Source of the DNA: a virus
Length of the DNA: 42,487 bases
Direction: 5' to 3' (one strand)
IMG/VR virus record: IMGVR_UViG_3300021438_000025
Location: 1-42,487 of that record
The notes under the pieces are model-generated. The model worked only from the letters and a program-made list of their open reading frames with translations, had not been told where the DNA came from and searched no databases. The first letter of the stretch is position 1. Every line of letters starts with the position of its first letter. Below are positions 23,928-30,009 of this stretch, piece by piece. Both the position numbers and the translations under genes were made by a program.

Positions 23928-24058
23928 GATTGCACCCGCACATAGCGTCTGAATTGACGGTTAAAAGCTTTTTCATACGCATGATGTAATCTTGCATTAG
24001 AAAAATCTTGTTGTAGTTTTAACCACAAGCTGTTTTCAAGCTTGTTTGCTTCTTTCAA
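23924..24058 (-). CDS. Helical protein, full-length paralogue of the 24547-24642 peptide
   Basis: The frame reads ...TELLKEANKLENSLWLKLQQ then DFSNARLHHAYEKAFNRQFR and ends YVRVQS. The first part is nearly the same as the 31-aa peptide at 24547-24642, in protein and DNA (24001-24065 versus 24563-24629). No ATG is present; a TTG at 24056-24058 or an ATA 18 bases upstream are the only options, and the preceding gene's stop interrupts the old start. It is thus either translated by coupling or decayed. Confidence 0.4.
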   Translation of the reverse strand: MKEANKLENSLWLKLQQDFSNARLHHAYEKAFNRQFRRYVRVQS

Positions 24059-24068
24059 AAGTTCTGTA

Positions 24069-24272
24069 TTAGTTTTTATCTAATTCACCACTGCAAGCGA
24101 TTGTGTATGCTAAGCCTAAAGTAAGATTTGTTCTTACTGGTAAACCTGTCCCCCTAGTTACATACTTGTAAGCAGGTTTACCGTTGATCCTGCAAGATGA
24201 CATTTCTTTAAACGTCAAACCGTTTTTACGGGCTTCTGCTCTACATTCTTTTATTATTTCTGACTTTTTCAT
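24069..24272 (-). CDS. Hypothetical protein in leader L2 cassette
   Basis: A 67-aa basic protein (MKKSEIIKECRAEARKNGLTFKEMSSCRINGKPAYKYV...). The first 25 residues look like a helix-turn element; GKPAYKYVTRGTG is beta-like. I have seen such short proteins in phages as unknowns. It is read behind leader L2 (24280-24304), which carries the ribosome site GAGAG. The same leader precedes an unrelated ORF at 24547-24642. Confidence 0.65.
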   Translation of the reverse strand: MKKSEIIKECRAEARKNGLTFKEMSSCRINGKPAYKYVTRGTGLPVRTNLTLGLAYTIACSGELDKN

Positions 24273-24279
24273 TGTTTTG

Positions 24280-24304
24280 CTCTCTTGATAATGCGCGTCC
24301 TTGC
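24280..24304 (-). repeat. Leader repeat L2, copy 1
   Basis: 25 bp, identical to 24650-24674, ending on the mRNA strand in ATTATCAAGAGAG just before the next start codon. It acts as the 5' leader and ribosome site for the 67-aa gene at 24069-24272. The identity extends weakly beyond on the upstream side (GCACAG versus GCACAG-like with one change). Confidence 0.85.
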
Positions 24305-24315
24305 ACTGTGATTAA

Positions 24316-24516
24316 TTATTTTTGGTTATTCCACGAACGTTGTACAAGTATTGCATCACCACCACCCCAGCAAACGCCTTTAATCGCTGGTTCTTCGCGG
24401 TTAAAGTGTTCGATTACTTGCGCGTTGAGATTATTAAACGCATCACGGTTAGCTCTTAATAAAGCTGTTTTAATGACGATGTGTTTAGATTTTACTGTGT
24501 TTAAAAATGCACTCAT
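24316..24516 (-). CDS. Hypothetical protein in leader L1 cassette
   Basis: A 66-aa protein: MSAFLNTVKSKHIVIKTALLRANRDAFNNLNAQVIEHFN, then EPAIKGVCWGGGDAILVQRSW. It has a helical N-terminal half and a glycine-turn and strand C-terminal half. The ATG is at the end of leader L1 copy 1. It is not related to the protein that follows L1 copy 2 (24687-24857), although the leaders are identical for 45 bases. Function unknown. Confidence 0.65.
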   Translation of the reverse strand: MSAFLNTVKSKHIVIKTALLRANRDAFNNLNAQVIEHFNREEPAIKGVCWGGGDAILVQRSWNNQK

Positions 24517-24558
24517 GACACTCTCCAGATAATAGAACTAGACCGCCTAGCTCTTAGG
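24514..24558 (-). repeat. Leader repeat L1, copy 1
   Basis: 45 bp identical to 24855-24899, then one change and further identity. On the mRNA strand it holds CTAGGCGGTCTAG (4-bp hairpin) and the ribosome site TGGAGAG, and ends in the ATG of the following gene. Here it cuts into the 31-aa ORF at 24547-24642, whose last residues and stop are encoded by the leader itself. Confidence 0.9.
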
Positions 24559-24642
24559 TAAATATAAATCTTGTTGTAGTTTTGACCACAAGCTATTTTC
24601 CAGTTTGTTTGCTTCTTTCAAAAGTTCCGTGTGTTTTTTCAT
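24547..24642 (-). CDS. 31-aa truncated peptide (shortened paralogue)
   Basis: MKKHTELLKEANKLENSLWS then KLQQDLYLPKS. The first 25 residues match the N-terminal part of the frame at 23924-24058; the last six residues and the stop come from the L1 leader. So it is a copy cut short when the L1 cassette joined. It still has L2 copy 2 and GAGAG before its ATG, so it may be translated. Confidence 0.5.
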   Translation of the reverse strand: MKKHTELLKEANKLENSLWSKLQQDLYLPKS

Positions 24643-24649
24643 TTTTTTA

Positions 24650-24674
24650 CTCTCTTGATAATGCGCGTCCTTGC
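24650..24674 (-). repeat. Leader repeat L2, copy 2
   Basis: 25 bp identical to 24280-24304. On the mRNA strand it ends ATTATCAAGAGAG and is followed by the ATG of the 31-aa peptide at 24640-24642. Together with L1 it flanks the ORF at 24687-24857. Confidence 0.85.
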
Positions 24675-24686
24675 GCTGTGTTGTTG

Positions 24687-24857
24687 TTATTGGCAAAAAA
24701 CAGGGTTTAACCATTCTCCTTTTTTTACTTTCTCAATAGAATCTTTCATACTGAAACCGCGTTGATGTTTTTCCTGATAAAACTTGATTTGTTTTTCGAC
24801 TGAGTTAAATACTGCTATAACATAATCACTCATATCTACTACATAATATCTTCTCAT
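24687..24857 (-). CDS. Hypothetical protein, first gene of cassette array
   Basis: A 56-aa protein: MRRYYVVDMSDYVIAVFNSV with a strand-turn-helix start, then EKQIKFYQEKHQRGFSMKDSIEKVKKGEW. It resembles small helical phage proteins of unknown role. The ATG is part of the L1 leader (24855-24899), and the promoter at 24905-24932 lies right upstream, so this is the first gene of the transcript. TAA at 24687-24689. Confidence 0.65.
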   Translation of the reverse strand: MRRYYVVDMSDYVIAVFNSVEKQIKFYQEKHQRGFSMKDSIEKVKKGEWLNPVFCQ

Positions 24858-24899
24858 GACACTCTCCAGATAATAGAACTAGACCGCCTAGCTCTTAGG
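24855..24899 (-). repeat. Leader repeat L1, copy 2
   Basis: 45 bp identical to 24514-24558. It directly follows the promoter at 24905-24932, so it is the 5' leader of the transcript, with the small CTAG-GCGGT-CTAG hairpin and the GGAGAG ribosome site. Confidence 0.9.
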
Positions 24900-24904
24900 C
24901 AAAT

Positions 24905-24932
24905 ATGATACTACTAAAAAAAGTATTGTCAA
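24905..24932 (-). promoter_or_regulatory. Sigma70-type promoter for small-gene cassette
   Basis: On the minus strand TTGACA (24927-24932), a 16-base T-rich spacer, and TATCAT (24905-24910). The start would be near 24898, within leader L1. It lies between a terminator (24973-25000) and the cassette genes, so it opens a transcription unit that ends at 22675-22703. Confidence 0.75.
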
Positions 24933-24972
24933 CTCCTTTTTACATCAATTTGCAATAAACTTTATTTAACCC

Positions 24973-25000
24973 AAAAAAAAGCCCGTTTAATCACGGGCTT
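24973..25000 (-). terminator. Rho-independent terminator
   Basis: Stem AAGCCCGT / ACGGGCTT with loop TTAATC, followed on the minus strand by TTTTTTTT. It ends transcripts from genes above 25070. Nearly the same stem as the terminator at 22675-22703. The gap 25001-25069 holds no clear gene. Confidence 0.85.
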
Positions 25001-25069
25001 AAGCATCATCAAGAGAGAATGATAAATGAAACGCACACACAAAACTAATTTGTTGTTGCAATCATAGCA

Positions 25070-25279
25070 TCATTTGCCAGTTTGGCAAAGCTTTAAAATC
25101 GACTCGATTCTAGAATTTGCTTCAATTTGTAAAACAAACATGCGATTAACAACATCATTGATTAAATGATTAAATTCAGTTGAATGCCTTATTTTATCAA
25201 TCATGTCATCAAGTAAAAAATATTCGATTTGTTCCTGCCAGCTCATGACTGTCATTGTTTTTTTATTCATATCAATCAT
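25070..25279 (-). CDS. Hypothetical protein, tandem paralogue 2
   Basis: A 69-aa helical protein with the core MTVMSWQEQIEYFLLDD, DVVNRMFVLQIEANSR and the end IESILKLCQTGK. Its C-terminal half is related to that of the next gene upstream (25279-25482): VVxRMxxLxxxA then ESILKLC(Q/K)TGK. The pair arose by tandem duplication. The ATG overlaps the TAA of the first copy. Function unknown. Confidence 0.65.
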   Translation of the reverse strand: MIDMNKKTMTVMSWQEQIEYFLLDDMIDKIRHSTEFNHLINDVVNRMFVLQIEANSRIESILKLCQTGK

Positions 25280-25482
25280 TATTTACCTGTTTTGCAAAGC
25301 TTTAAAATCGATTCGACCTTGAGTTTTGCTTGGTACTCTAGCCACGACATGCGACTAACAACTGCTGGTATTAAATATTCCATGTCTTGCGACCATTCCG
25401 CCTTATTCGCTATATATTCAAGCTTTTTATGCTCGCGCTGGTGTCTGTCGCTCATTACCGTCATTATTTTGTAATCGGGCAT
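25279..25482 (-). CDS. Hypothetical protein, tandem paralogue 1
   Basis: A 67-aa helical protein: MPDYKIMTVMSDRHQREHKK, AVVSRMSWLEYQAKLK and the end VESILKLCKTGK. It has a strong ribosome site, AAGGAG, before its ATG. Shares motif and C-terminus with the gene at 25070-25279, which follows in the same operon. The two may form a heteromer. No family recognised. Confidence 0.65.
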   Translation of the reverse strand: MPDYKIMTVMSDRHQREHKKLEYIANKAEWSQDMEYLIPAVVSRMSWLEYQAKLKVESILKLCKTGK

Positions 25483-25673
25483 TGTAGCTCCTTAATCAAC
25501 TCATCAAACTCTTTTATATCTGCTCTGTATGCTTCTGCTCGTCGCTTATATCGCGGCATATCTTCAACATCATGAATATTATCTAAAACTTCTTGCGCAT
25601 ATTCCTTGCCGTTTTGCAAAGCTTCTATCAAGCGTTTCACGTCAATAAATCGTGTTTTTACATCGTCTGACAT
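25464..25673 (-). CDS. Hypothetical helical protein
   Basis: A 69-aa, charged, alpha-helical protein: MSDDVKTRFIDVKRLIEALQ, then DNIHDVEDMPRYKRRAEAYR and DIKEFDELIKELQ. Probably a coiled-coil dimer. It overlaps the next gene by 19 bases and the upstream gene by 16 bases, so the three are translated as a set. Function unknown. Confidence 0.6.
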   Translation of the reverse strand: MSDDVKTRFIDVKRLIEALQNGKEYAQEVLDNIHDVEDMPRYKRRAEAYRADIKEFDELIKELQCPITK

Positions 25674-25837
25674 TGTTCCTCCAATTGCTTTAAAACCTGA
25701 TCGGCTTCTCTGTAAGTCTCAACAAAATAACTGTTTTCGTCTTTGTCAGTAACTTTGTAACCGTTAAAGTTGTTAATCTTCGCGCCTATCTTGCGTGCGC
25801 GTGCGTTTACTTTTTCTTGGTTGTCTGATTTAGCCAT
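25658..25837 (-). CDS. Small basic-then-acidic protein
   Basis: A 59-aa protein, MAKSDNQEKVNARARKIGAK then INNFNGYKVTDKDENSYFVE and a helical end. The ATG at 25835-25837 has GGGAGAAT upstream. The strand-like middle resembles short phage proteins of unknown function. It overlaps the next gene by 16 bases. Confidence 0.6.
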   Translation of the reverse strand: MAKSDNQEKVNARARKIGAKINNFNGYKVTDKDENSYFVETYREADQVLKQLEEQCQTM

Positions 25838-25839
25838 TG

Positions 25840-26118
25840 TTATTCTCCCAGCATTGCGCGTTGTTGTTGATACAGCTCATACACTTCAATGTCTCTGTAT
25901 CGTGATCTATAATGAAACCATGCTGTTTTAGCGACAATACTACGCGCTAGCTTATCGCCTGGCTTTCTGCGTGCTGTGATAATGTCATCGGCTACAACGT
26001 CAGCGGTAAACGTGTGAAAATCTACCCTTGCTCTATATCCTGTAGTCCAGATAACACGACCCCACAAACTTGATTCTTTAGTACCCATTTTTACATAGTC
26101 GCCCGTTTCAAAGTGCAT
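25840..26118 (-). CDS. Beta-rich hypothetical protein
   Basis: A 92-aa protein: MHFETGDYVKMGTKESSLWG then RVIWTTGYRARVDFHTFTAD, a probable small beta-barrel (SH3-like), followed by a helical end RDIEVYELYQQQRAMLGE. ATG 26116-26118 is within the end of the upstream gene, 11 bases overlap. The barrel type is seen in nucleic-acid or protein binding domains. Family not recognised. Confidence 0.6.
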   Translation of the reverse strand: MHFETGDYVKMGTKESSLWGRVIWTTGYRARVDFHTFTADVVADDIITARRKPGDKLARSIVAKTAWFHYRSRYRDIEVYELYQQQRAMLGE

Positions 26119-26530
26119 GATGCCGCTCCCAAATCTCCAAAGCTTTTTTTGCGTCGATTGCGTCCAAGTCACTACGCGCTCTTGCTCTCCAGCCCGTTTC
26201 TTTACTGTAGCCTTGTTCATCGCCAAAAATAAAACCATCAATTTTTAAATAAATGGCTTTATCAGTCACTTTTACAATCCGTCTTGCTTTGTCGTAATGC
26301 GGATAATTTGACTCCTTCAACTCAAGTTCAAGCTGTTCAATCAATCCTATTGTGTTTACTCCCATCGACCTATAGCCGTTAATTTTCTGCAAACGATTTT
26401 TCAACTCTCGTTCTTGCCGCTCAATACTAGCTTTTTGGTCAATAAGATCATCGCTTTTCTTTTTTATTTCAATTAACTCACTGCTTAATGAGTCGATGTC
26501 TTGTTGTATTTGTTCTGCTGTGCGTGTCAT
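26108..26530 (-). CDS. Coiled-coil hypothetical protein
   Basis: A 140-aa protein. Residues 1-55 are a long coiled coil (AEQIQQDIDSLSSELIEIKK, SIERQERELKNRLQKI). The rest, with NYPHYDKARRIVKVTDKAIY and DGFIFGDEQGYSKETGW, looks beta-rich. Not recognised. It lies between a zinc-like protein gene and the beta-rich protein in the accessory operon. Confidence 0.6.
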   Translation of the reverse strand: MTRTAEQIQQDIDSLSSELIEIKKKSDDLIDQKASIERQERELKNRLQKINGYRSMGVNTIGLIEQLELELKESNYPHYDKARRIVKVTDKAIYLKIDGFIFGDEQGYSKETGWRARARSDLDAIDAKKALEIWERHHAL

Positions 26531-26533
26531 TGT

Positions 26534-26803
26534 TTAGCCCCTTTGATGCTTTATTATTACTTCACCTGCTTTCCATTCAAGTGGGCAAGTGCAGCATTTA
26601 TTAACCCGTTTATCAACGTTGCCGATGTTCCATAACGAGTGGTTACACTCAAAACACACGGGGATTTCACCGCGCTGTGTGAGTGGTTTAAATACTTCGT
26701 GATAATAATCAGCATCTTTGCAAACGTCTGTATAATTGCATTCTGCGCAATCTGATACACTGCGTATCATTGCGTTAAGTATGCGTTTTATTAATTTTTT
26801 CAT
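26534..26803 (-). CDS. Cysteine-rich, zinc-binding-type protein
   Basis: An 89-aa protein. SDCAECNYTDVCKDADYYHE, PVCFECNHSLWNIG and NKCCTCPLEWKAGE hold eight cysteines in pairs, which suggests two zinc or one Fe-S site. The ATG at 26801-26803 with GGAG 6 bases upstream is chosen; a GTG five codons before is less good. The basic N-terminus (MKKLIKRILNAMIR) may bind DNA. Function unknown. Confidence 0.6.
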   Translation of the reverse strand: MKKLIKRILNAMIRSVSDCAECNYTDVCKDADYYHEVFKPLTQRGEIPVCFECNHSLWNIGNVDKRVNKCCTCPLEWKAGEVIIKHQRG

Positions 26804-26970
26804 GTAATACTCCAACACGGCGGCTCATTTACGCTGTTCAACACTCTCTGTAAGTCTTTGCTTACCTGCTTTTCTTGTAGCAGTTGTTTTGCCATTTCGA
26901 CTGCCGTTTCAACTTCAACGTGTGTTGGTGGATTGTTAATAAATCGTTTTAACTCGTCTTGTGTGTACAT
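26800..26970 (-). CDS. Small helical hypothetical protein
   Basis: A 56-aa protein beginning MYTQDELKRFINNPPTHVEV, helical through QLLQEKQVSKDLQRVLNSV and ending PPCWSIT. The stop overlaps the next start (ATGA). A TTG six codons upstream would overlap ssb. Located right after ssb in the replication-recombination operon; no family recognised. Confidence 0.55.
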   Translation of the reverse strand: MYTQDELKRFINNPPTHVEVETAVEMAKQLLQEKQVSKDLQRVLNSVNEPPCWSIT

Positions 26971-26984
26971 TGGTTTTTCCCATA

Positions 26985-27413
26985 TCAAAACGGAATCGAG
27001 TCCTCGAATGGATAATCATCGCCCGCTGGGGCTGGTGCATACCCGTTCGACTTTTGCGTGTTATGCTGCGATTGTTGGCGTGGTCTTTGTGCTTGCTCTT
27101 GCGCTGGTGCTGCGTTGTCTGATTTTTTGCCTACCAAATCAATCTGACTAACATTAAGTTCAAGGTATTGCTTACCTTCATATTCACGCTGCGACAATTC
27201 ACCTGATACCCAGACTTGCTGCCCTTTTAGTAAATACTGTTCAAGCTTTGCGCCACGTTCGCCCCAAATAGAGCAATTAAACCATAGCACCTGCTTTTTA
27301 TCACCAAAGCCAACATTACACGCGCCACTAAATCCCGTGACTGAGTTATTACCCGCCTGGCGTGTTACCGCGTCTTTGCCTAGTGTTAATACTGCTGAAA
27401 ATGTGTTACTCAT
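26985..27413 (-). CDS. ssb: Single-stranded DNA-binding protein
   Basis: A 142-aa SSB. Residues 1-95 have the OB-fold pattern: AVLTLGKDAVTRQAGNNSVTG, LWFNCSIWGERGAKLEQYLL, GQQVWVSGELSQREYEGKQY. Residues 96-130 are a Gln/Pro-rich linker, and the tail DDYPFEDSIPF matches the acidic C-terminal peptide that recruits partners in bacterial SSBs. Encoded with ERF and YqaJ-type exonuclease, it would coat ssDNA in phage recombination and replication. Confidence 0.95.
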   Translation of the reverse strand: MSNTFSAVLTLGKDAVTRQAGNNSVTGFSGACNVGFGDKKQVLWFNCSIWGERGAKLEQYLLKGQQVWVSGELSQREYEGKQYLELNVSQIDLVGKKSDNAAPAQEQAQRPRQQSQHNTQKSNGYAPAPAGDDYPFEDSIPF

Positions 27414-27436
27414 TGTTTTTCCTGTGTGGTTGTTGA

Positions 27437-27928
27437 TTACTTACGCCAGCCGTAAAGCTTTTTGTTTTCAATTTCTCTTTCGAGTCTGTTTTCTAGCCAA
27501 TGAACATCTGCCCTTTGAGCACCCATCACTTGATGGTTAATTCTGTCGTTATAGACGTGTTGTGCATTCTCTAAAGCTAACTGTTCTTTTTCTTCGGTTA
27601 CTGCTACCAGTTCTTTCAATGCCTCCAAATACGTTGCTGGTAGTTTTTGCTGTTGTTGTGCTTCAAGCTCTTGCCAGCGGTCAACTAGTCTACCTGTAAA
27701 AGCTGGTGACAATTGAGCAACTACAACATAACTGTCTCTTTTGCCAACAAGATAATTTTTGACCATTACACCCTGGCTATTAGGGGTTTCCACCAATGGT
27801 GGAAGCTGAATAATTGCATTTTTTGCCAGTCTTTCAATTGATAATTTAACTGAGTCATGGCGTGATTCAACAAGCTTTGCAATGTCTAAAGATGACATTG
27901 TTAAATCTGCTTTAATTAATTCGTTCAT
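27437..27928 (-). CDS. Rha-like phage regulatory protein (2)
   Basis: A 163-aa protein: TMSSLDIAKLVESRHDSVKL is the N-terminal DNA-binding part, NYLVGKRDSYVVVAQLSPAF and RLVDRWQELEAQ are the Rha core, and VHWLENRLEREIENKKLYGW is a tail shared with the Rha-like protein at 20416-20877 (IEDRLEKEIENKKLYGW). N-terminal parts of the two are more different than the tails. It lies between exonuclease and ssb, behind a terminator-like stem (27946-28010). Confidence 0.8.
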   Translation of the reverse strand: MNELIKADLTMSSLDIAKLVESRHDSVKLSIERLAKNAIIQLPPLVETPNSQGVMVKNYLVGKRDSYVVVAQLSPAFTGRLVDRWQELEAQQQQKLPATYLEALKELVAVTEEKEQLALENAQHVYNDRINHQVMGAQRADVHWLENRLEREIENKKLYGWRK

Positions 27929-27939
27929 TTATTTCTCGC

Positions 27940-28010
27940 ATAAAAAAAGGCTATCTCTTAAATCGGGGTCGAATAGGCTGAAGTGTGCCTCCCAATTAGA
28001 AATAACCTTT
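27940..28010 (-). terminator. Terminator-like long stem before Rha-like gene
   Basis: On the minus strand the arms 28010-27998 and 27958-27946 pair over 13 bases with two G-U pairs, enclose a 39-base loop and are followed by TTTTTTT (to 27942). It lies 121 bases deep between the exonuclease stop and the second Rha-like gene, so it may be an attenuator. Within the loop a second hairpin is possible (AGGC-ACACTTCA-GCCT). The adjacent CGCAA/TTGCG hairpin at about 28029-28044 adds structure. Confidence 0.5.
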
Positions 28011-28050
28011 GTTTAAACCTTCATTTTCGCAATTCGACTTGCGGGTTTTA

Positions 28051-28824
28051 TTATATCACTTTCAGCAATTCCAGATACTCTTTTTTACGCTCAATTGCCA
28101 GTTTTAAACGATGTTTTAATAACTCAATATCCGCCGCCGCTTCAATAGCACTGATGGTAATTTGTAAATACTGTAGATGTTCTGGCATGGTCGGGCGAAA
28201 GCTTACCCAATCAAAATAATCACATCCTACACATAGTATCTGTAGCAATCCTTGAAAGTAATACTCTGGATAATGCTTTTTTAAATCCTGGACAGTTTTT
28301 ACATTCAGGATGTTAAAAATATGCGTGTGCGCTTGTGGGCATTTAGTATCGACAACACGAACAGGTAAAAAGTTTTCGTCATACAGCACACCGTCAGGTG
28401 TTGCTCCGTAGTCGTCATTTCCAAAAAACATTTGATTTTCACCAGTATGTGACAAAATACACTCGTTGCGCTGTTCGTATGCTTCGATAGCTTGCCACTC
28501 GGTCTCTTTTCCCCATCTTGTAGAATGGTTTTCAAAACCGTCTGGTTTATCGTAGTTATCCAGCGTTTCACCAAGTTTTTCGTAAATGTAAGTAATCGCA
28601 CCATCTGGCAAAAACTTGTCGTTAAATCGATAAACGTTTTTGTTTTTTGGCTTTTCAGTAACGACCACATACGAAAATTCGCCTGATTCAGTCTTGCGCT
28701 TTTCATACATCGGCTCATTGTCTGACCATTCGCATGATTCATAACCACCCGCGCCTGCCATTAGTCTATGCACTTCAGAACCCGTGAACATGCCTTTTCG
28801 TTGTTGTTTAATTTCTGGGGTCAT
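28051..28824 (-). CDS. YqaJ-type (lambda exonuclease-like) viral recombinase
   Basis: A 257-aa nuclease. The PD-(D/E)XK motif is GNDDYGATPDGVLYDENF followed by VRVVDTKCPQAHTH, where D of DGVL, D of VVDTK and K are the metal and catalytic residues. The start QQRKGMFTGSEVHRLMA and TRWGKETEWQAIEAYEQ are also family motifs (TASxxxxLM; GxxxExxA). It chews 5' strands to make 3' ssDNA for the ERF annealing protein just upstream; both are in one operon with ssb. Confidence 0.9.
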   Translation of the reverse strand: MTPEIKQQRKGMFTGSEVHRLMAGAGGYESCEWSDNEPMYEKRKTESGEFSYVVVTEKPKNKNVYRFNDKFLPDGAITYIYEKLGETLDNYDKPDGFENHSTRWGKETEWQAIEAYEQRNECILSHTGENQMFFGNDDYGATPDGVLYDENFLPVRVVDTKCPQAHTHIFNILNVKTVQDLKKHYPEYYFQGLLQILCVGCDYFDWVSFRPTMPEHLQYLQITISAIEAAADIELLKHRLKLAIERKKEYLELLKVI

Positions 28825-28826
28825 GA

Positions 28827-29426
28827 CTATTCACCTGCGCTCAATTCTTGGTTGCGCGTGTTTACAATATCAGTAATGTACGTCTCAACGTCACTTTCGA
28901 CTGTGTGCTGCTGTCTAATCGTTGCCAGCAATCTTTTAGCCTCAATCGGTTTTGGGCTTGATTCCCATGCGCCAGTCTTGGCTTGTGCCATTTCAAGCGT
29001 GTATGGTGGTTTTTGTGCGTCTGGAGTGGTTTGTGGTCGTTGCCCAGTAGCTGAACCGTCATCATCTTCCTGAGCAAGTCCTAAGATAGCTGACCAGCTA
29101 TATCTACGCGCATAAGCCAATACGCTACCAATGCCTTGTGCATCTAACTTGGTGCATGGCAAGCTCAGTTCGTTTGATACCCATTGCCCAGAAACATGCA
29201 GCAACATAGTTTCTACTTTAGCAAAACCAGATTCAAAGCTTTCAAACTGGACAATCGACAATCCACATTCTGCCAGTGGCGTGCGACTTACGTTTATGAC
29301 TTCGGATAAATCCGCGTATTTGCTTTTTAAGTGTGGGTTTGTTGCGTTCTTTTTTGGGTTAGTCGCTACCGCGTGGAATTTCACAAGTGCTACGGCTAAT
29401 TCGTTAAGTTGTTCTGATCTGTTCAT
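28827..29426 (-). CDS. erf: ERF-family single-strand annealing protein
   Basis: A 199-aa recombinase. KNATNPHLKSKYADLSEVI is the family's N-terminal signature (NPxxKSKYAxL), LAECGLSIVQFES and LDAQGIGSVLAYARRYSWSAILGLAQEDDDG are the core and end of the ERF domain (residues 5-130). The C-terminal 65 residues are variable. ERF proteins form rings that anneal ssDNA and can act in circularisation of permuted phage DNA after injection, as in P22, which agrees with the permuted genome seen here. Confidence 0.93.
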   Translation of the reverse strand: MNRSEQLNELAVALVKFHAVATNPKKNATNPHLKSKYADLSEVINVSRTPLAECGLSIVQFESFESGFAKVETMLLHVSGQWVSNELSLPCTKLDAQGIGSVLAYARRYSWSAILGLAQEDDDGSATGQRPQTTPDAQKPPYTLEMAQAKTGAWESSPKPIEAKRLLATIRQQHTVESDVETYITDIVNTRNQELSAGE

Positions 29427-29449
29427 TGTGTGTTCTCTCGTTGTTTAAA

Positions 29450-29821
29450 TTATCTGTCATACCATGACAGCTCAGGCGTTATCTCTTTGAATTCTTTTAA
29501 AAAAGACTCAAATTCTTTAAATCTTTTCTTTAAAATCATTTCTTTTTTTAAAAAAGGTATTTCTGGATTTCCTCCGCATATTGCGGGAATTTGGCAACCA
29601 ATAAAAACATTAACTGATTTACCTGATTTAAGAATATAACGGATTCTGTAAGCTCTTATAAAATTGCCTTTACACTCAACGACAAAATACATTGAGCTAT
29701 CTGATCTGCTTCTGAAATAATACCAAAAAGATTTTTTTTTACTTGAATCTAAGCATTTACATCCATTGTCATTAACTACGGATTCAATTTTTTTAAATGT
29801 CGATTCTCTCAAAGTTGTCAT
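29450..29821 (-). CDS. Hypothetical protein beside ERF
   Basis: A 123-aa basic protein with many Phe and Lys (DSSKKKSFWYYFRSRSDSSM, CKGNFIRAYRIRYILKSGK, LKKRFKEFESFLKEFKE). It has an alpha/beta N-terminal half and a helical C-terminal half. A+T-rich compared with erf, suggesting recent gain. Its ATG overlaps the stop of the ribbon-helix-helix gene (ATGA). Function unknown. Confidence 0.6.
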   Translation of the reverse strand: MTTLRESTFKKIESVVNDNGCKCLDSSKKKSFWYYFRSRSDSSMYFVVECKGNFIRAYRIRYILKSGKSVNVFIGCQIPAICGGNPEIPFLKKEMILKKRFKEFESFLKEFKEITPELSWYDR

Positions 29822-30009
29822 TTTGTTTCTTCTCTCTCTAAAAATTCTATCAATGCTTGCTCAATAATGCCCGTCACGGTCTTTTTTTGCTTAAGGCATA
29901 TGTTATCTACCCTTTGTCTTAAAATCGCCTCAAATCTAAATATAAAGCGATTCTGAGTATCTGGCGTTCTTTTTCTACCTCCGCCTGGCTTGCGTCGTTT
30001 AATTTCCAA
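29818..30009 (-). CDS. Ribbon-helix-helix DNA-binding protein
   Basis: A 63-aa protein. MEIKRRKPGGGRKRTPDTQN is a basic arm; RFIFRFEAILRQRVDNICLKQKKTVTGIIEQALIEFLERE is strand-helix-helix of the Arc/CopG type (RFEAxLRxxVD... TVTGIIEQAL). It starts with TTG at 30007-30009, within the end of the Ala-rich gene; no ATG fits, and translation may be coupled. It could autoregulate the operon from the promoter at 30577-30605. Confidence 0.65.
   Translation of the reverse strand: MEIKRRKPGGGRKRTPDTQNRFIFRFEAILRQRVDNICLKQKKTVTGIIEQALIEFLEREETK

Noticed and set aside
25004-25067. Plus-strand 13-codon frame starting MKRTHK at about 25026
   Set aside because: Too short, without promoter or similarity apart from a MKR start shared with 34490 and 36366; the AAGAGAG before it is a common ribosome-site-like string here.
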